DNA of 54,593 bases. Source: Olsenella sp. KH3B4. GTDB taxonomy: Bacteria > Actinomycetota > Coriobacteriia > Coriobacteriales > Atopobiaceae. Below, one piece after another: positions 24,386 through 32,767 of this stretch. The DNA is taken from assembly GCA_900111695.1 (NCBI GenBank), contig FOHD01000013.1, forward strand, positions 1 to 54,593. Reading direction: 5' to 3'. Positions within the stretch are counted from its first letter, which is position 1. Every line of letters begins with the position of its first letter. The notes below the pieces were generated by a model. It was not told the DNA's origin. It ran no database searches and saw only the letters and a list, made by a program, of their open reading frames with translations. The position numbers and the translations under genes were made by a program.

Positions 24386-25237
24386 ATGAAGAACTCCATG
24401 AGCAGGCGTCAGTTCATTCTCGCCGCGGGCGCACTTGCGGGCAGCGCGGTCCTCGCGGGCTGCGGTGGCAGCTCCACCAGCAGCTCCTCCGCGAGCACGG
24501 ACTCCTCGAGCGCCTCGACCTCCTCGAGCGACGACTCCTACACGCTCGTGAAGGACGGCACCCTGACCGTCGTCGCCGAGCTGGGCTTTGCCCCGTTCGA
24601 GTACATGGACGACAAGACCGGCGATCCCGAGGGCTTCGACGTCGACGTCATCAAGGCCGTCGCCGACAAGATGGGCCTCCAGTGCGAGTACCTGCCCAAC
24701 CAGAAGTTCGACACCCTCGTGCCCCTCATCAAGCAGGGCGGCAAGGCCGACGTCTCCATCGCTGCCATCACGATCACCGACGAGCGCGAGGACTCCGTCG
24801 ACTTCTCCGAGCCCTACCTCGACTCCAACCAGGCCATCGTTGCCCTGAAGGGCTCCGCCGAGACCGAGGAGACCCTGAACGACGCCTCCAAGCAGGTTGT
24901 CTGCCAGGGCGGCACCACCGGTGACGACTGGATCACCGAGAACCTCCCCAACGCCACCCGCGTCCCCGTCGACGACGTCACGGCCGCCCTCACCGGCGTC
25001 CAGACCGGCCTCTACAACGCCATGGTCGTCGACCTCCCCGTCGCCAAGTACATGCTCTCCAACTCCTTCTCCGACCTGGACATCATCGAGGAAATCCCCA
25101 CGGGCGAGCAGTACGGCATCGCGGTCTCGAAGGACAACCCCAACCTCACCAAGGCCATCAACAAGGCGCTCGAGGACATGAAGAGCGACGGCACGATGGA
25201 CTCCATCGAGACCAAGTGGTTCGGCTCGACCATCTAG
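24386..25237 (+). CDS. amino-acid ABC transporter substrate-binding lipoprotein 2
   Basis: Also 283 residues, with MSRRQFILAAG (Tat-like) and lipobox LAGC, a Ser/Thr-rich linker, then DSYTLVKDGTLTVVAELGFAPFEYMDDKTGDPEGFDVDVIKAV. It resembles the previous protein along its whole length (shared TLVKDG, DERE..DFSEPYLDSNQ, GTTGDDW, ENLPNAT, IPTGEQYGI), which shows a local gene duplication. Binding residues near the N-terminus differ (FAPFEYMD versus NPPLDYTD), so the two probably bind different amino acids for one permease. ATG after AGGAAGGGAA. Confidence 0.92.
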   Translation: MKNSMSRRQFILAAGALAGSAVLAGCGGSSTSSSSASTDSSSASTSSSDDSYTLVKDGTLTVVAELGFAPFEYMDDKTGDPEGFDVDVIKAVADKMGLQCEYLPNQKFDTLVPLIKQGGKADVSIAAITITDEREDSVDFSEPYLDSNQAIVALKGSAETEETLNDASKQVVCQGGTTGDDWITENLPNATRVPVDDVTAALTGVQTGLYNAMVVDLPVAKYMLSNSFSDLDIIEEIPTGEQYGIAVSKDNPNLTKAINKALEDMKSDGTMDSIETKWFGSTI

Positions 25238-25265
25238 CAGGCACAACTGAGGAAGCGATTCGACG

Positions 25266-25288
25266 GCGGGGCCACGTGGCCCCGCTTT
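25266..25288 (+). terminator. weak intercistronic hairpin before the permease
   Basis: GCGGGGCCA and TGGCCCCGC form a 9-bp stem with a 2-nt centre, followed by only TTT. It may attenuate read-through into the permease. Confidence 0.5.
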
Positions 25289-25309
25289 CCAGTCAGGAGC
25301 AAGATCACC

Positions 25310-26780
25310 TTGGCACACATGCATGAGAACGCGATGACGAGAGGGGAGTGCCGCCGCACCCGGCGCGTGCCCGCGTTTGCCCTCGCCCTTGCGGCCGCAC
25401 TCGTCCTTGTCGCCACGCTCGCCGCCCTGCCCGCAAGCGCGCTTGCCATGAGCACCAACAAGGCGACTGCGCGCCCCAACGAGGACGGCGGTACCGGCGT
25501 CATCGGCGCCATTGACACGCGCCTCACCTGGGAGGGAACCGTCGGCGACGACGAGCAGGTCTCCACGGTCACGCTGAGCCTCCCGGACGGCGCGACCTTC
25601 GACCACGCCAGCACGCGCGTTACCGTGCTCGACGGTCTCAACCGCACGAGCATCGAGGGCACCGCGACCTCCGCGGGCAACTCGATGAGCGTGCAGTTCT
25701 CCGAGGACATCCCTGCCGGCTCGCTCGTGCGCCTCGAGGTCACGGGCATGCAGTTCCCTGCAGAGGGCGGCGATTACGTGGTCTCGGGCAGCTACACCAC
25801 CGCAGACGGCCAGTCGCACGCGCTCGACGACTCCGCTGCCATCACGGTGATCGCAAACACGCCGCTTCAGGCGGCCGTGAACTGGCTTGACGCCCAGCCC
25901 TGGGTCGCGGCTTGGAACTCCAACCCGTTCCTGGGCATGTTCTTCAAGCCCCAGCTGCTGTTGACGTCGTTCGCGTCGCTCTTCCCCGGCTGGCTCGTGT
26001 GCCTGTGCATCGTCCTTATCTGCTATCCCTTTGCCATCTTGCTTGGCCTGGCCTTCGCCATGCTCAAGACCAGCCGTCACAAGGTGCTGCGTGCCATCGC
26101 CATCTGCTACATCAACCTGCTGCGCGGCACGCCGCTCTTCCTGCAGATTTACATCATGTTCTTCGGCCTGCCCATGGTTGGCATCAACATTGACAACAAC
26201 GTCCTGGGCGTCATTGTGATGGCCGTGAACTCGTCAGCCTACCTGGCCGAGATCTTCCGTGCGGGCATCCAGTCCATCCCGCAGGGCCAGTATGAGGCCG
26301 CAGCCTCTCTGGGCATGAACGGCTTCCAGACCATGACCTCTATCATCCTGCCGCAGACCATCCGCCGCGTGATTCCTACGGTGACCAGCGACTTCATCAC
26401 CTCGTACAAGGACACGTCGCTGCTTTCCTCGGTGGGCGTCATGGAGCTCATGATGTTCTCGAAGAACCTCACTACCACCTCGGGCAACATCACACCGTAC
26501 ATGGCGGCTGCCATCTACTACCTCATCGTGACGCTACCGCTCATCAAGGTTGTTGGCATCGTCGAGAACAACATCGCCCGTTCCGAGCGTGGCGGCGGCC
26601 CCAGGCCCAAGCGTCGCGCCGCTGCTGGGGCGTCGAAGGAGCCCAAGGAGGCCGAGGAGGAGCTGGCCGCCTCAGCCGTGGTCTCCCACACCGAGGCCAG
26701 CAAGCCCGCCGGCGACGTATTCGCGGCCCTCTCGGCGCCGTTTATCTCGCATCCCACCGTCGACCTTGGAGGTGTCGCAG

Positions 26781-26791
<11 letters not shown>
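25310..26791 (+). CDS. amino-acid ABC permease with an added N-terminal exported domain
   Basis: A 493-residue protein, about twice the length of a usual HisM-type permease. Residues 20-47 are a signal-like hydrophobic stretch ending in ALAMS. Residues 50-185 look like a beta-rich exported domain ([23 protein letters not shown].., [21 protein letters not shown]). The permease proper (about 215-440) has the usual helices and the EAA loop [25 protein letters not shown]. The C-terminal 60 residues are charged and Ala-rich. The TTG start at 25310 follows AGGAG at good distance; ATG at 25319 or 25334 are alternatives. Its end overlaps the ATPase gene by 11 bp. Confidence 0.88.
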
Positions 26792-27647
<856 letters not shown>

Positions 27648-27738
27648 CGTCGAGGAGGCTGGGTGCGGCGCCTGCGCATGCGCTGGCGTGTAGCACAGGT
27701 TCGCCCTGTTGCAAGATATGTGCACAGTTTGTGATGTG

Positions 27739-27778
27739 GGGGTGCCTCGTGGGCAGTTGCCGAGCGAGGCACCCCTTA
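27739..27778 (+). terminator. terminator of the amino-acid transporter operon
   Basis: GGGGTGCCTCG and CGAGGCACCCC form an 11-bp stem with a 15-nt loop, followed by a short TTACT tail. Confidence 0.75.
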
Positions 27779-27898
27779 CTAGCTGCACTTCATTTGGTTT
27801 TTGTTGTGGTTTGCCAGCCGCGTGTGCTGCTGTGCTACTCTGTTCCCTGGACTATGAACATGCTGTAACAGCTTTGACCTACCGGCAGGGGGCTACGA

Positions 27899-28573
27899 GT
27901 GCATCACAAGAACATCCTGCTCATATCGGGTACCACGCGCCTGCACGACCGCATGCGCGACCTCTCCCATGCCATCGACGTCTCCATTGCCCTAGCGAAT
28001 GAGGAGACCTTCTCTCAGGCTGTCTCCTCTGGTCACGAGTTTGACCTCGTCATTCTCGACGCAGATGGAATGTCGCAGGATACGCTAAACGCTGTGGATT
28101 CTTTTGTCGCCGAGAACGGCTTCATTCCTATGCTGCTTGTGCAGGACCCGGACAAGCTTTCCTCGATGCGCATGCCCACGCAGGGCAAGAACGACTTCAT
28201 TCTCTCCACTGCCGGCGTCGACGAGCTGGAGGTTCGCTGCTCGCTGCTGCTGTGGCCGGGCGAGGAGAGCGCGCCTGCGGACATTGTGACCGTGGACAAC
28301 ATGACCATCAACCTGGCAACCTATCAGGTCTACATTGACGAGAAGCCCGTCGACCTTACCCTCATGGAGTATTCGCTCCTGTCGTTTCTGGCCACGCACC
28401 CGTCGCGTGCGTACTCGCGCGAGACGTTGCTGCACCGCGTGTGGGGCTTCGAGTACTGCGGCGGAACGCGCACCGTGGACGTGCACATCCGTCGCGTGCG
28501 CTCCAAGGTTGGCCCGCAGGTCGCGGCGCACATCGTGACCATCCGCGGCGTGGGGTACCTCTTCCGCGTGTAA
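27899..28573 (+). CDS. orphan GlnR-like OmpR-family regulator
   Basis: A 224-residue protein with an atypical receiver (1-115) and a winged helix (125-224: LTLMEYSLLSFLATHPSRAYSRETLLHRVWGF..GGTRTVDVHIRRVRSKVGP..VTIRGVGYLFRV). The receiver keeps an aspartate in VILDADG (Asp54) but lacks the N-terminal acidic pair and the conserved lysine: NDFILSTAG occupies the place of the usual DDY..KP. The STAG..ELEVR segment and the GGTRTVDVH motif resemble actinobacterial GlnR, an orphan regulator of nitrogen genes. No kinase gene is adjacent. GTG start after CAGGGGG. Its location after the amino-acid transporter and a glutamine-synthetase homologue supports, but does not prove, a nitrogen role. Confidence 0.75.
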   Translation: MHHKNILLISGTTRLHDRMRDLSHAIDVSIALANEETFSQAVSSGHEFDLVILDADGMSQDTLNAVDSFVAENGFIPMLLVQDPDKLSSMRMPTQGKNDFILSTAGVDELEVRCSLLLWPGEESAPADIVTVDNMTINLATYQVYIDEKPVDLTLMEYSLLSFLATHPSRAYSRETLLHRVWGFEYCGGTRTVDVHIRRVRSKVGPQVAAHIVTIRGVGYLFRV

Positions 28574-28599
28574 CGGGGAGTTTGAGTAACGTGACTTCT

Positions 28600-28626
28600 G
28601 GGGCTGCCGCAGGGCAGCCCTTTTTT
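28600..28626 (+). terminator. terminator after the GlnR-like gene
   Basis: GGGCTGCC and GGCAGCCC form a stem directly followed by six T residues. Confidence 0.95.
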
Positions 28627-28640
28627 GTTGCCGCTTCTCT

Positions 28641-28725
28641 GCGGAGAATATCGCTTTTTCTTAATCGGCTCGGACGTTTTCCCAGTTGCGGTGGCGCAGT
28701 TTTAAGAAATAGCGATAAACTCCGC
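28641..28725. repeat. 79-bp element family, copy E, with extended 24-bp arms
   Basis: Arms at 28641-28664 and 28702-28725 match at 21 of 24 positions (GCGGAG..TATCGCT..TTCTTAA). The core ACGTTTTCCCAGTTG (28674-28688) is identical to the inverse of 46960-46974 in copy B and sits at the same distance from the ends. The remaining 28726-28937 shows no gene; it must hold the protease promoter. Confidence 0.7.
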
Positions 28726-28937
28726 GCGCAACGGCCGCGCCGGCAACGCCGCGGCTGCCCGGACGGCGCCGCGACAGCAACCGGGGAGCCTCTGCATTTT
28801 CAGGAACACAAAAGCCTTGTCTCACGAGCGTGACGATGCCATGACCAGTGTGGCTCCGCCTAAATATCGGGGTACATTCACTTGCGTAAGCGACCGGTCG
28901 CCAAGCGACCGATACACACGAAGGGTGGGACGTTTCC

Positions 28938-30587
28938 ATGGCAGACTATTCCACGGGCAAGCCTGGAGAGGGCATGACAGGCGCCAGCTCGACCCCTCAG
29001 CAGAGTCAGGGTGCCCAGCCAACTCAGGCTCAGCCAACGCAGTCTCAGCCCACGCAGGGCTACGACTACGCGAACTACGGCGGCAAGGGCGCGGCGTACT
29101 CCCCGAGCGCCGGCTACGTTGACGCAAGCCAGCAGCAGCCTGGCCAGACGGCGCAGCAACCGCTGCCCGTGTCACAGCCTCCCGCGACGGGCGGCACGGG
29201 CAAGGACGATAAGCCCGGGCTCGAGAAGAAAGGCGGCCTGAGCAAGCCCATCGTTGCCGGCGCCATCTCGGGTGTCGTGGCTGCGCTTGTTCTCGTGCTG
29301 GTACTTGGCCTCACGGGCTTCTTTGGCAAGCCCTCGGCTTCGACGGGCGCCGGTTCGACCTCAGGCGGCTCCAGCTCGAGCAACGGCACCATCAACATCA
29401 CGTCGAACGACACCGACGCCTCGACGGCAGAGGCTGTGGCCGCGAAGGCGATGCCCTCCGTGGTATCGGTGAACGTCACGACCGACAGCGGCCAGGGCCT
29501 GGGCTCGGGCGTCATTCTCGACACCGACGGCGACATCATCACGAACTACCACGTGATCGACGGTGCCACCGCCATCAGCGTGACCATTGACGGCAAGAGC
29601 TACGAGGCCAGTGTGGTTGGCTCCGACTCGTCCTCCGACCTCGCCGTTATCAAGGCGGACCTCAACGGCGACTCCGTGACCCCCATCGAGGTTGGCGATT
29701 CCTCCCAGCTCAACGTGGGTTCCTGGGTCATGACCATCGGCAGCCCGTTTGGCCTTGACCAGTCCGTCTCCGAGGGCATTGTCTCGGCGCTGTACCGCAA
29801 CGAGCTTTTGCAGTCCAGCTCGGGCGACACCATCTACACCAACCTCATTCAGGTCGACGCGGCCATCAACCCCGGCAACTCCGGCGGAGCGCTCGTGAAC
29901 GACCAGGGGCAGCTCGTGGGCATCTCAACGCTCTACTCGTCCTCGACCGAATCGTTTGCGGGCATCGGCTTTGCCATCCCCGGCAACTACGCCGTCGAGA
30001 TCGCCAACAAGATCATCAGCGGCCAGGAGGTCACGCACGCCTACATCGGCCTCTCCATGCAGACCGTGAACGCACAGAACGCTCGCTCCAACGGCCTGTC
30101 CGTGAACCAGGGTGCCTACGTGGCCGAGGTTGTCGCCAACGGCCCCGCTGACCAGGCCGGCATTCAGCAGGGCGACATCATTGTTGCCATGGACGGCGAG
30201 GAGATCACCTCAGCCGACGGCATGGTCCTCGCGGTGCGTTCGCATGAGATTGGCGACACCGTTACCGTGACGGTCGTGCGCGGCACCGAGACCAAGGACC
30301 TCACCGTCACCCTTGGCTCCGACGAGGCCCTGCAGGCCCAGCGCGAGCAGGAGAACTCCTCCACGACCAATGGAACCACCGGCAACGGCACCGGTCTGAA
30401 CGACAACGGCACCGGGCTGAACGGTAATGGCACCAACGGGACCACGCAGGACGAGCTCGAGCAGTGGATCGAGGAGCGCCTGCAGCAGCGCCAGAACTCC
30501 ACCGGCTCCTACACCACCGGCAACTGCGCGAGCTACTCCACAAACGCCGAGGCCACGACCCTTTCGGCTGAGGGCTGGGCGGCCTAG
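28938..30587 (+). CDS. HtrA/DegP-like membrane-anchored serine protease
   Basis: A 549-residue trypsin-like protease of the HtrA family. Order: cytoplasmic low-complexity tail (1-100) rich in Gln, Pro and Thr with QPTQ repeats; one membrane helix (about 104-128); Ser/Gly linker; protease domain with His205 (ITNYHVI), Asp234 (SSDLAVIK) and Ser315 (NPGNSGGAL); PDZ domain (about 365-455; YVAEVVANGPADQAGIQQGDIIVAMDG). The C-terminal 90 residues are Asn/Gly/Thr-rich (NGTG repeats) and then Gln/Glu-rich. It degrades or refolds damaged exported proteins on the outer face of the membrane. ATG after AAGGGTGGG. Confidence 0.94.
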   Translation: MADYSTGKPGEGMTGASSTPQQSQGAQPTQAQPTQSQPTQGYDYANYGGKGAAYSPSAGYVDASQQQPGQTAQQPLPVSQPPATGGTGKDDKPGLEKKGGLSKPIVAGAISGVVAALVLVLVLGLTGFFGKPSASTGAGSTSGGSSSSNGTINITSNDTDASTAEAVAAKAMPSVVSVNVTTDSGQGLGSGVILDTDGDIITNYHVIDGATAISVTIDGKSYEASVVGSDSSSDLAVIKADLNGDSVTPIEVGDSSQLNVGSWVMTIGSPFGLDQSVSEGIVSALYRNELLQSSSGDTIYTNLIQVDAAINPGNSGGALVNDQGQLVGISTLYSSSTESFAGIGFAIPGNYAVEIANKIISGQEVTHAYIGLSMQTVNAQNARSNGLSVNQGAYVAEVVANGPADQAGIQQGDIIVAMDGEEITSADGMVLAVRSHEIGDTVTVTVVRGTETKDLTVTLGSDEALQAQREQENSSTTNGTTGNGTGLNDNGTGLNGNGTNGTTQDELEQWIEERLQQRQNSTGSYTTGNCASYSTNAEATTLSAEGWAA

Positions 30588-30615
30588 CGCGGCATCCGGC
30601 ATACGGCGATAACAG

Positions 30616-30651
30616 GCGCGGCGAGGGTCCACGGGCTCCCGCCGCGCTTTT
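30616..30651 (+). terminator. terminator after the HtrA-like gene
   Basis: GCGCGGCG and CGCCGCGC stem, with inner pairing, followed by TTTT. Confidence 0.85.
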
Positions 30652-30719
30652 CTGTCTCGCTTATTTGTGTCGCGCGTGCCGTGTACCCTTGAGTGAGGAA
30701 TATCGCAAAAGGAGGTCCC

Positions 30720-32183
30720 ATGGCCGAGATAAAGTGCCCCAACTGCGGGAAGGTCTTCCAGGTGGACGAGGCGGGCTACGCGCAGATTCTGCAGCAGGTG
30801 CGCGACGCCGAGTTCAAGCGCCAGCTGGACGAGCAGCGCGCCCTTATGGAGCAGCGCGAGGCTGCTGCTGTCGAGGCAGCACGCGCCAAGGCCGAGGAGG
30901 CCCTGCGCGCCGAGGTGGCAAAGCTATCCTCGCAGCTTGAACAGGCACAGGCATCGGCCAGGGTTCAGCAGGCAACCGCCGAGAAGAACGCACAGGAGCG
31001 GCTTGCGCAGGCCCAGAACGAGGCAGCGCAGAAGCTTGCCGCGGCTCGGCAGGAGTCCGCGAGCCAGCTTGCCGAGAGGGACGCAAGCATCGCGCGCCTC
31101 ACCGAGCAGCTCCGCGCGCAGGAGGAGCGTGCCAAGGGTGCGCAGGAGCTTGCGGTGACGCGCGCCACCGCCGAGCGCGACCGTCGCGTGGTCGAGCTCG
31201 AGTCCCAGGTTCAGGAGGTCGCGGCCAAGAAGGACCAAGAGATTGCCGTGCTCAACCAGCGCCTGGTAGAGCAGGAGAAGTACAAGGACCAAGAGATCCG
31301 CGACCGCGACGACGAGATAGAGCGCATCAAGAACCAGCGCTCGCGCCTCTCGGTCAAGCTCATAGGTGAGACGCTCGAGCAGCACTGCGAGTCCGAGTTC
31401 AACAAGGTGCGCATGATGGCGTTCCCGCGCGCGGAGTTCCACAAGGACAACGACGTGGTCGACGGCAGCAAGGGCGACTATGTCTTTAGGGAGTGCGACG
31501 AGTCCGGCACCGAGATCGTCTCGATTATGTTTGATATGAAGAACGAGGACGACAACTCCGTCAACCGCAAGCGCAACGAGGACCACTTTGCCAAGCTCGA
31601 CCGCGACCGCCGCAACAAGCACTGCGAGTATGCGGTGCTCGTCTCCACGCTCGAGCCGGAGAGCGAGCTCTACAACGCGGGCATTGTGGACGTCTCGTAT
31701 CGGTACCCCAAGATGTACGTGGTGCGCCCGCAGTTCTTCCTGCCCATCATCAGCCTGCTGAGAAACGCCGGCCTGAACGCCGTCTCGGCGCGACGCGAGC
31801 TTGCCGAGGTGCGCCAACAGAACCTCGACGTCACCAACTTCGAGGAGAAGCTCGAAAAGTTCAAGCTGGGCTTTGGCCGCAACTACGAGCAGGCCTCCAA
31901 GCGCTTCTCGGAGGCAATCGACCAGATAGACCGCTCCATCGCGTCGCTGCAGAAGGTGAAGGAGAGCCTTACCAAGTCAGAGAATCAGCTGAGACTCGCA
32001 AACGACAAGGCGGAAGACCTCACCATCAGGCGCCTTACGCACGGCAACAAGACCATGAAGGCGGCGTTCGAGGAGGCTGCACAGGTGCGCGCGGAAAAGG
32101 TCACGGTAGGGGAAGGCGCCAATCCTGCGGGGCATGACGAGGGAGATCCCGCTAACGCCGTCGAGCCGGACGCGGTGGAGTAG
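30720..32183 (+). CDS. DUF2130 coiled-coil protein
   Basis: A 487-residue protein. It starts MAEIKCPNCGKVFQVDE, a CxxC motif. Residues 40-225 form a long coiled coil rich in Glu, Gln, Ala and Arg. Residues 225-400 hold the DUF2130 domain (LIGETLEQHCESEFNKVRMMAFPRAEFHKDNDV..GDYVFRE..IVSIMFDMKNEDD), which resembles the RmuC/restriction-endonuclease-like fold; the D..F.E and D.K residues may be nuclease remnants. The tail is acidic. Function is not established; a DNA-metabolism role is inferred only from fold. ATG after AAAAGGAGG. Confidence 0.88.
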   Translation: MAEIKCPNCGKVFQVDEAGYAQILQQVRDAEFKRQLDEQRALMEQREAAAVEAARAKAEEALRAEVAKLSSQLEQAQASARVQQATAEKNAQERLAQAQNEAAQKLAAARQESASQLAERDASIARLTEQLRAQEERAKGAQELAVTRATAERDRRVVELESQVQEVAAKKDQEIAVLNQRLVEQEKYKDQEIRDRDDEIERIKNQRSRLSVKLIGETLEQHCESEFNKVRMMAFPRAEFHKDNDVVDGSKGDYVFRECDESGTEIVSIMFDMKNEDDNSVNRKRNEDHFAKLDRDRRNKHCEYAVLVSTLEPESELYNAGIVDVSYRYPKMYVVRPQFFLPIISLLRNAGLNAVSARRELAEVRQQNLDVTNFEEKLEKFKLGFGRNYEQASKRFSEAIDQIDRSIASLQKVKESLTKSENQLRLANDKAEDLTIRRLTHGNKTMKAAFEEAAQVRAEKVTVGEGANPAGHDEGDPANAVEPDAVE

Positions 32184-32287
32184 CCCCGCGCGGCCTTCCG
32201 GCGCCCGGGCGGCACTGCTGCCCGCGCGACCGTCCAAGATCCGGGCGGCGCCGTCACCCGGACCCCACAGAAACGCGACATTCTTGT

Positions 32288-32345
32288 TTGACTGGTACCC
32301 CAAAGGGGTATATCCTCTCGCGTTGATAGATACCCGTGGGGTGTA
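32288..32345 (+). promoter_or_regulatory. csoR promoter with two CsoR-type operators
   Basis: TTGACT (32288-32293), 17 bp, TATCCT (32311-32316). The spacer contains TACCCCAAAGGGGTA (32296-32310), and a second similar site TACCCGTGGGGTGTA lies at 32331-32345 near the start of transcription. CsoR proteins bind such G/C-tract dyads flanked by TA, so copper would release the repressor and allow transcription of csoR and copA. Confidence 0.88.
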
Positions 32346-32378
32346 TTTCTCCCCACGCGTACGAGAAAGGAGGCCAGC

Positions 32379-32696
32379 ATGGGTTCCGAGCCACAGGAGT
32401 GCTGCGGGGCGTGCGCCCACAAGAAGGAGACGCCGCGCTCCGAGGAGCTCAAGCACGACGTCACCTGCCGCATCAACCGTGCCATCGGCCAGCTCAACGG
32501 CATCAAGGCGATGGTCGAGGAGGACCGCTACTGCGGTGACGTCCTGACGCAGCTCGCTGCCGTCGAGTCTGCGGTGAAGGCGGTGAGTCGCGAGGTCATG
32601 CAGGACCACCTCGAGACCTGCGTGGTCGAGCGCATCCAGGCGGGCGACACCGAGGTCGTCGACGAGGTCATGCGCCTCTTCAAGAAGTTCATGTGA
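32379..32696 (+). CDS. csoR: CsoR-family copper-sensing repressor
   Basis: A 105-residue DUF156 protein. The Cu(I) ligands of CsoR are present in order: Cys52 (RYCGDVLTQ), His77 and Cys81 (DHLETC). The helix [25 protein letters not shown] is typical. An N-terminal extension holds a further cysteine group (CCGACAHKK), not found in the Mycobacterium protein. ATG after AAAGGAGG. Two matching operators lie in its promoter and copA follows 71 bp later. Confidence 0.93.
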   Translation: MGSEPQECCGACAHKKETPRSEELKHDVTCRINRAIGQLNGIKAMVEEDRYCGDVLTQLAAVESAVKAVSREVMQDHLETCVVERIQAGDTEVVDEVMRLFKKFM

Positions 32697-32767
32697 GTCT
32701 CGCCGCGGCGAGGCCGGCTATAAACTCCCTGCTCCCAGGGACGCACCAGCGAAGGGAACCAAGCACC

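Noticed and set aside
24260..26080. 606-codon open frame antisense to the amino-acid transporter
   Set aside because: Shadow of the binding-protein and permease genes; low-complexity and without motifs.
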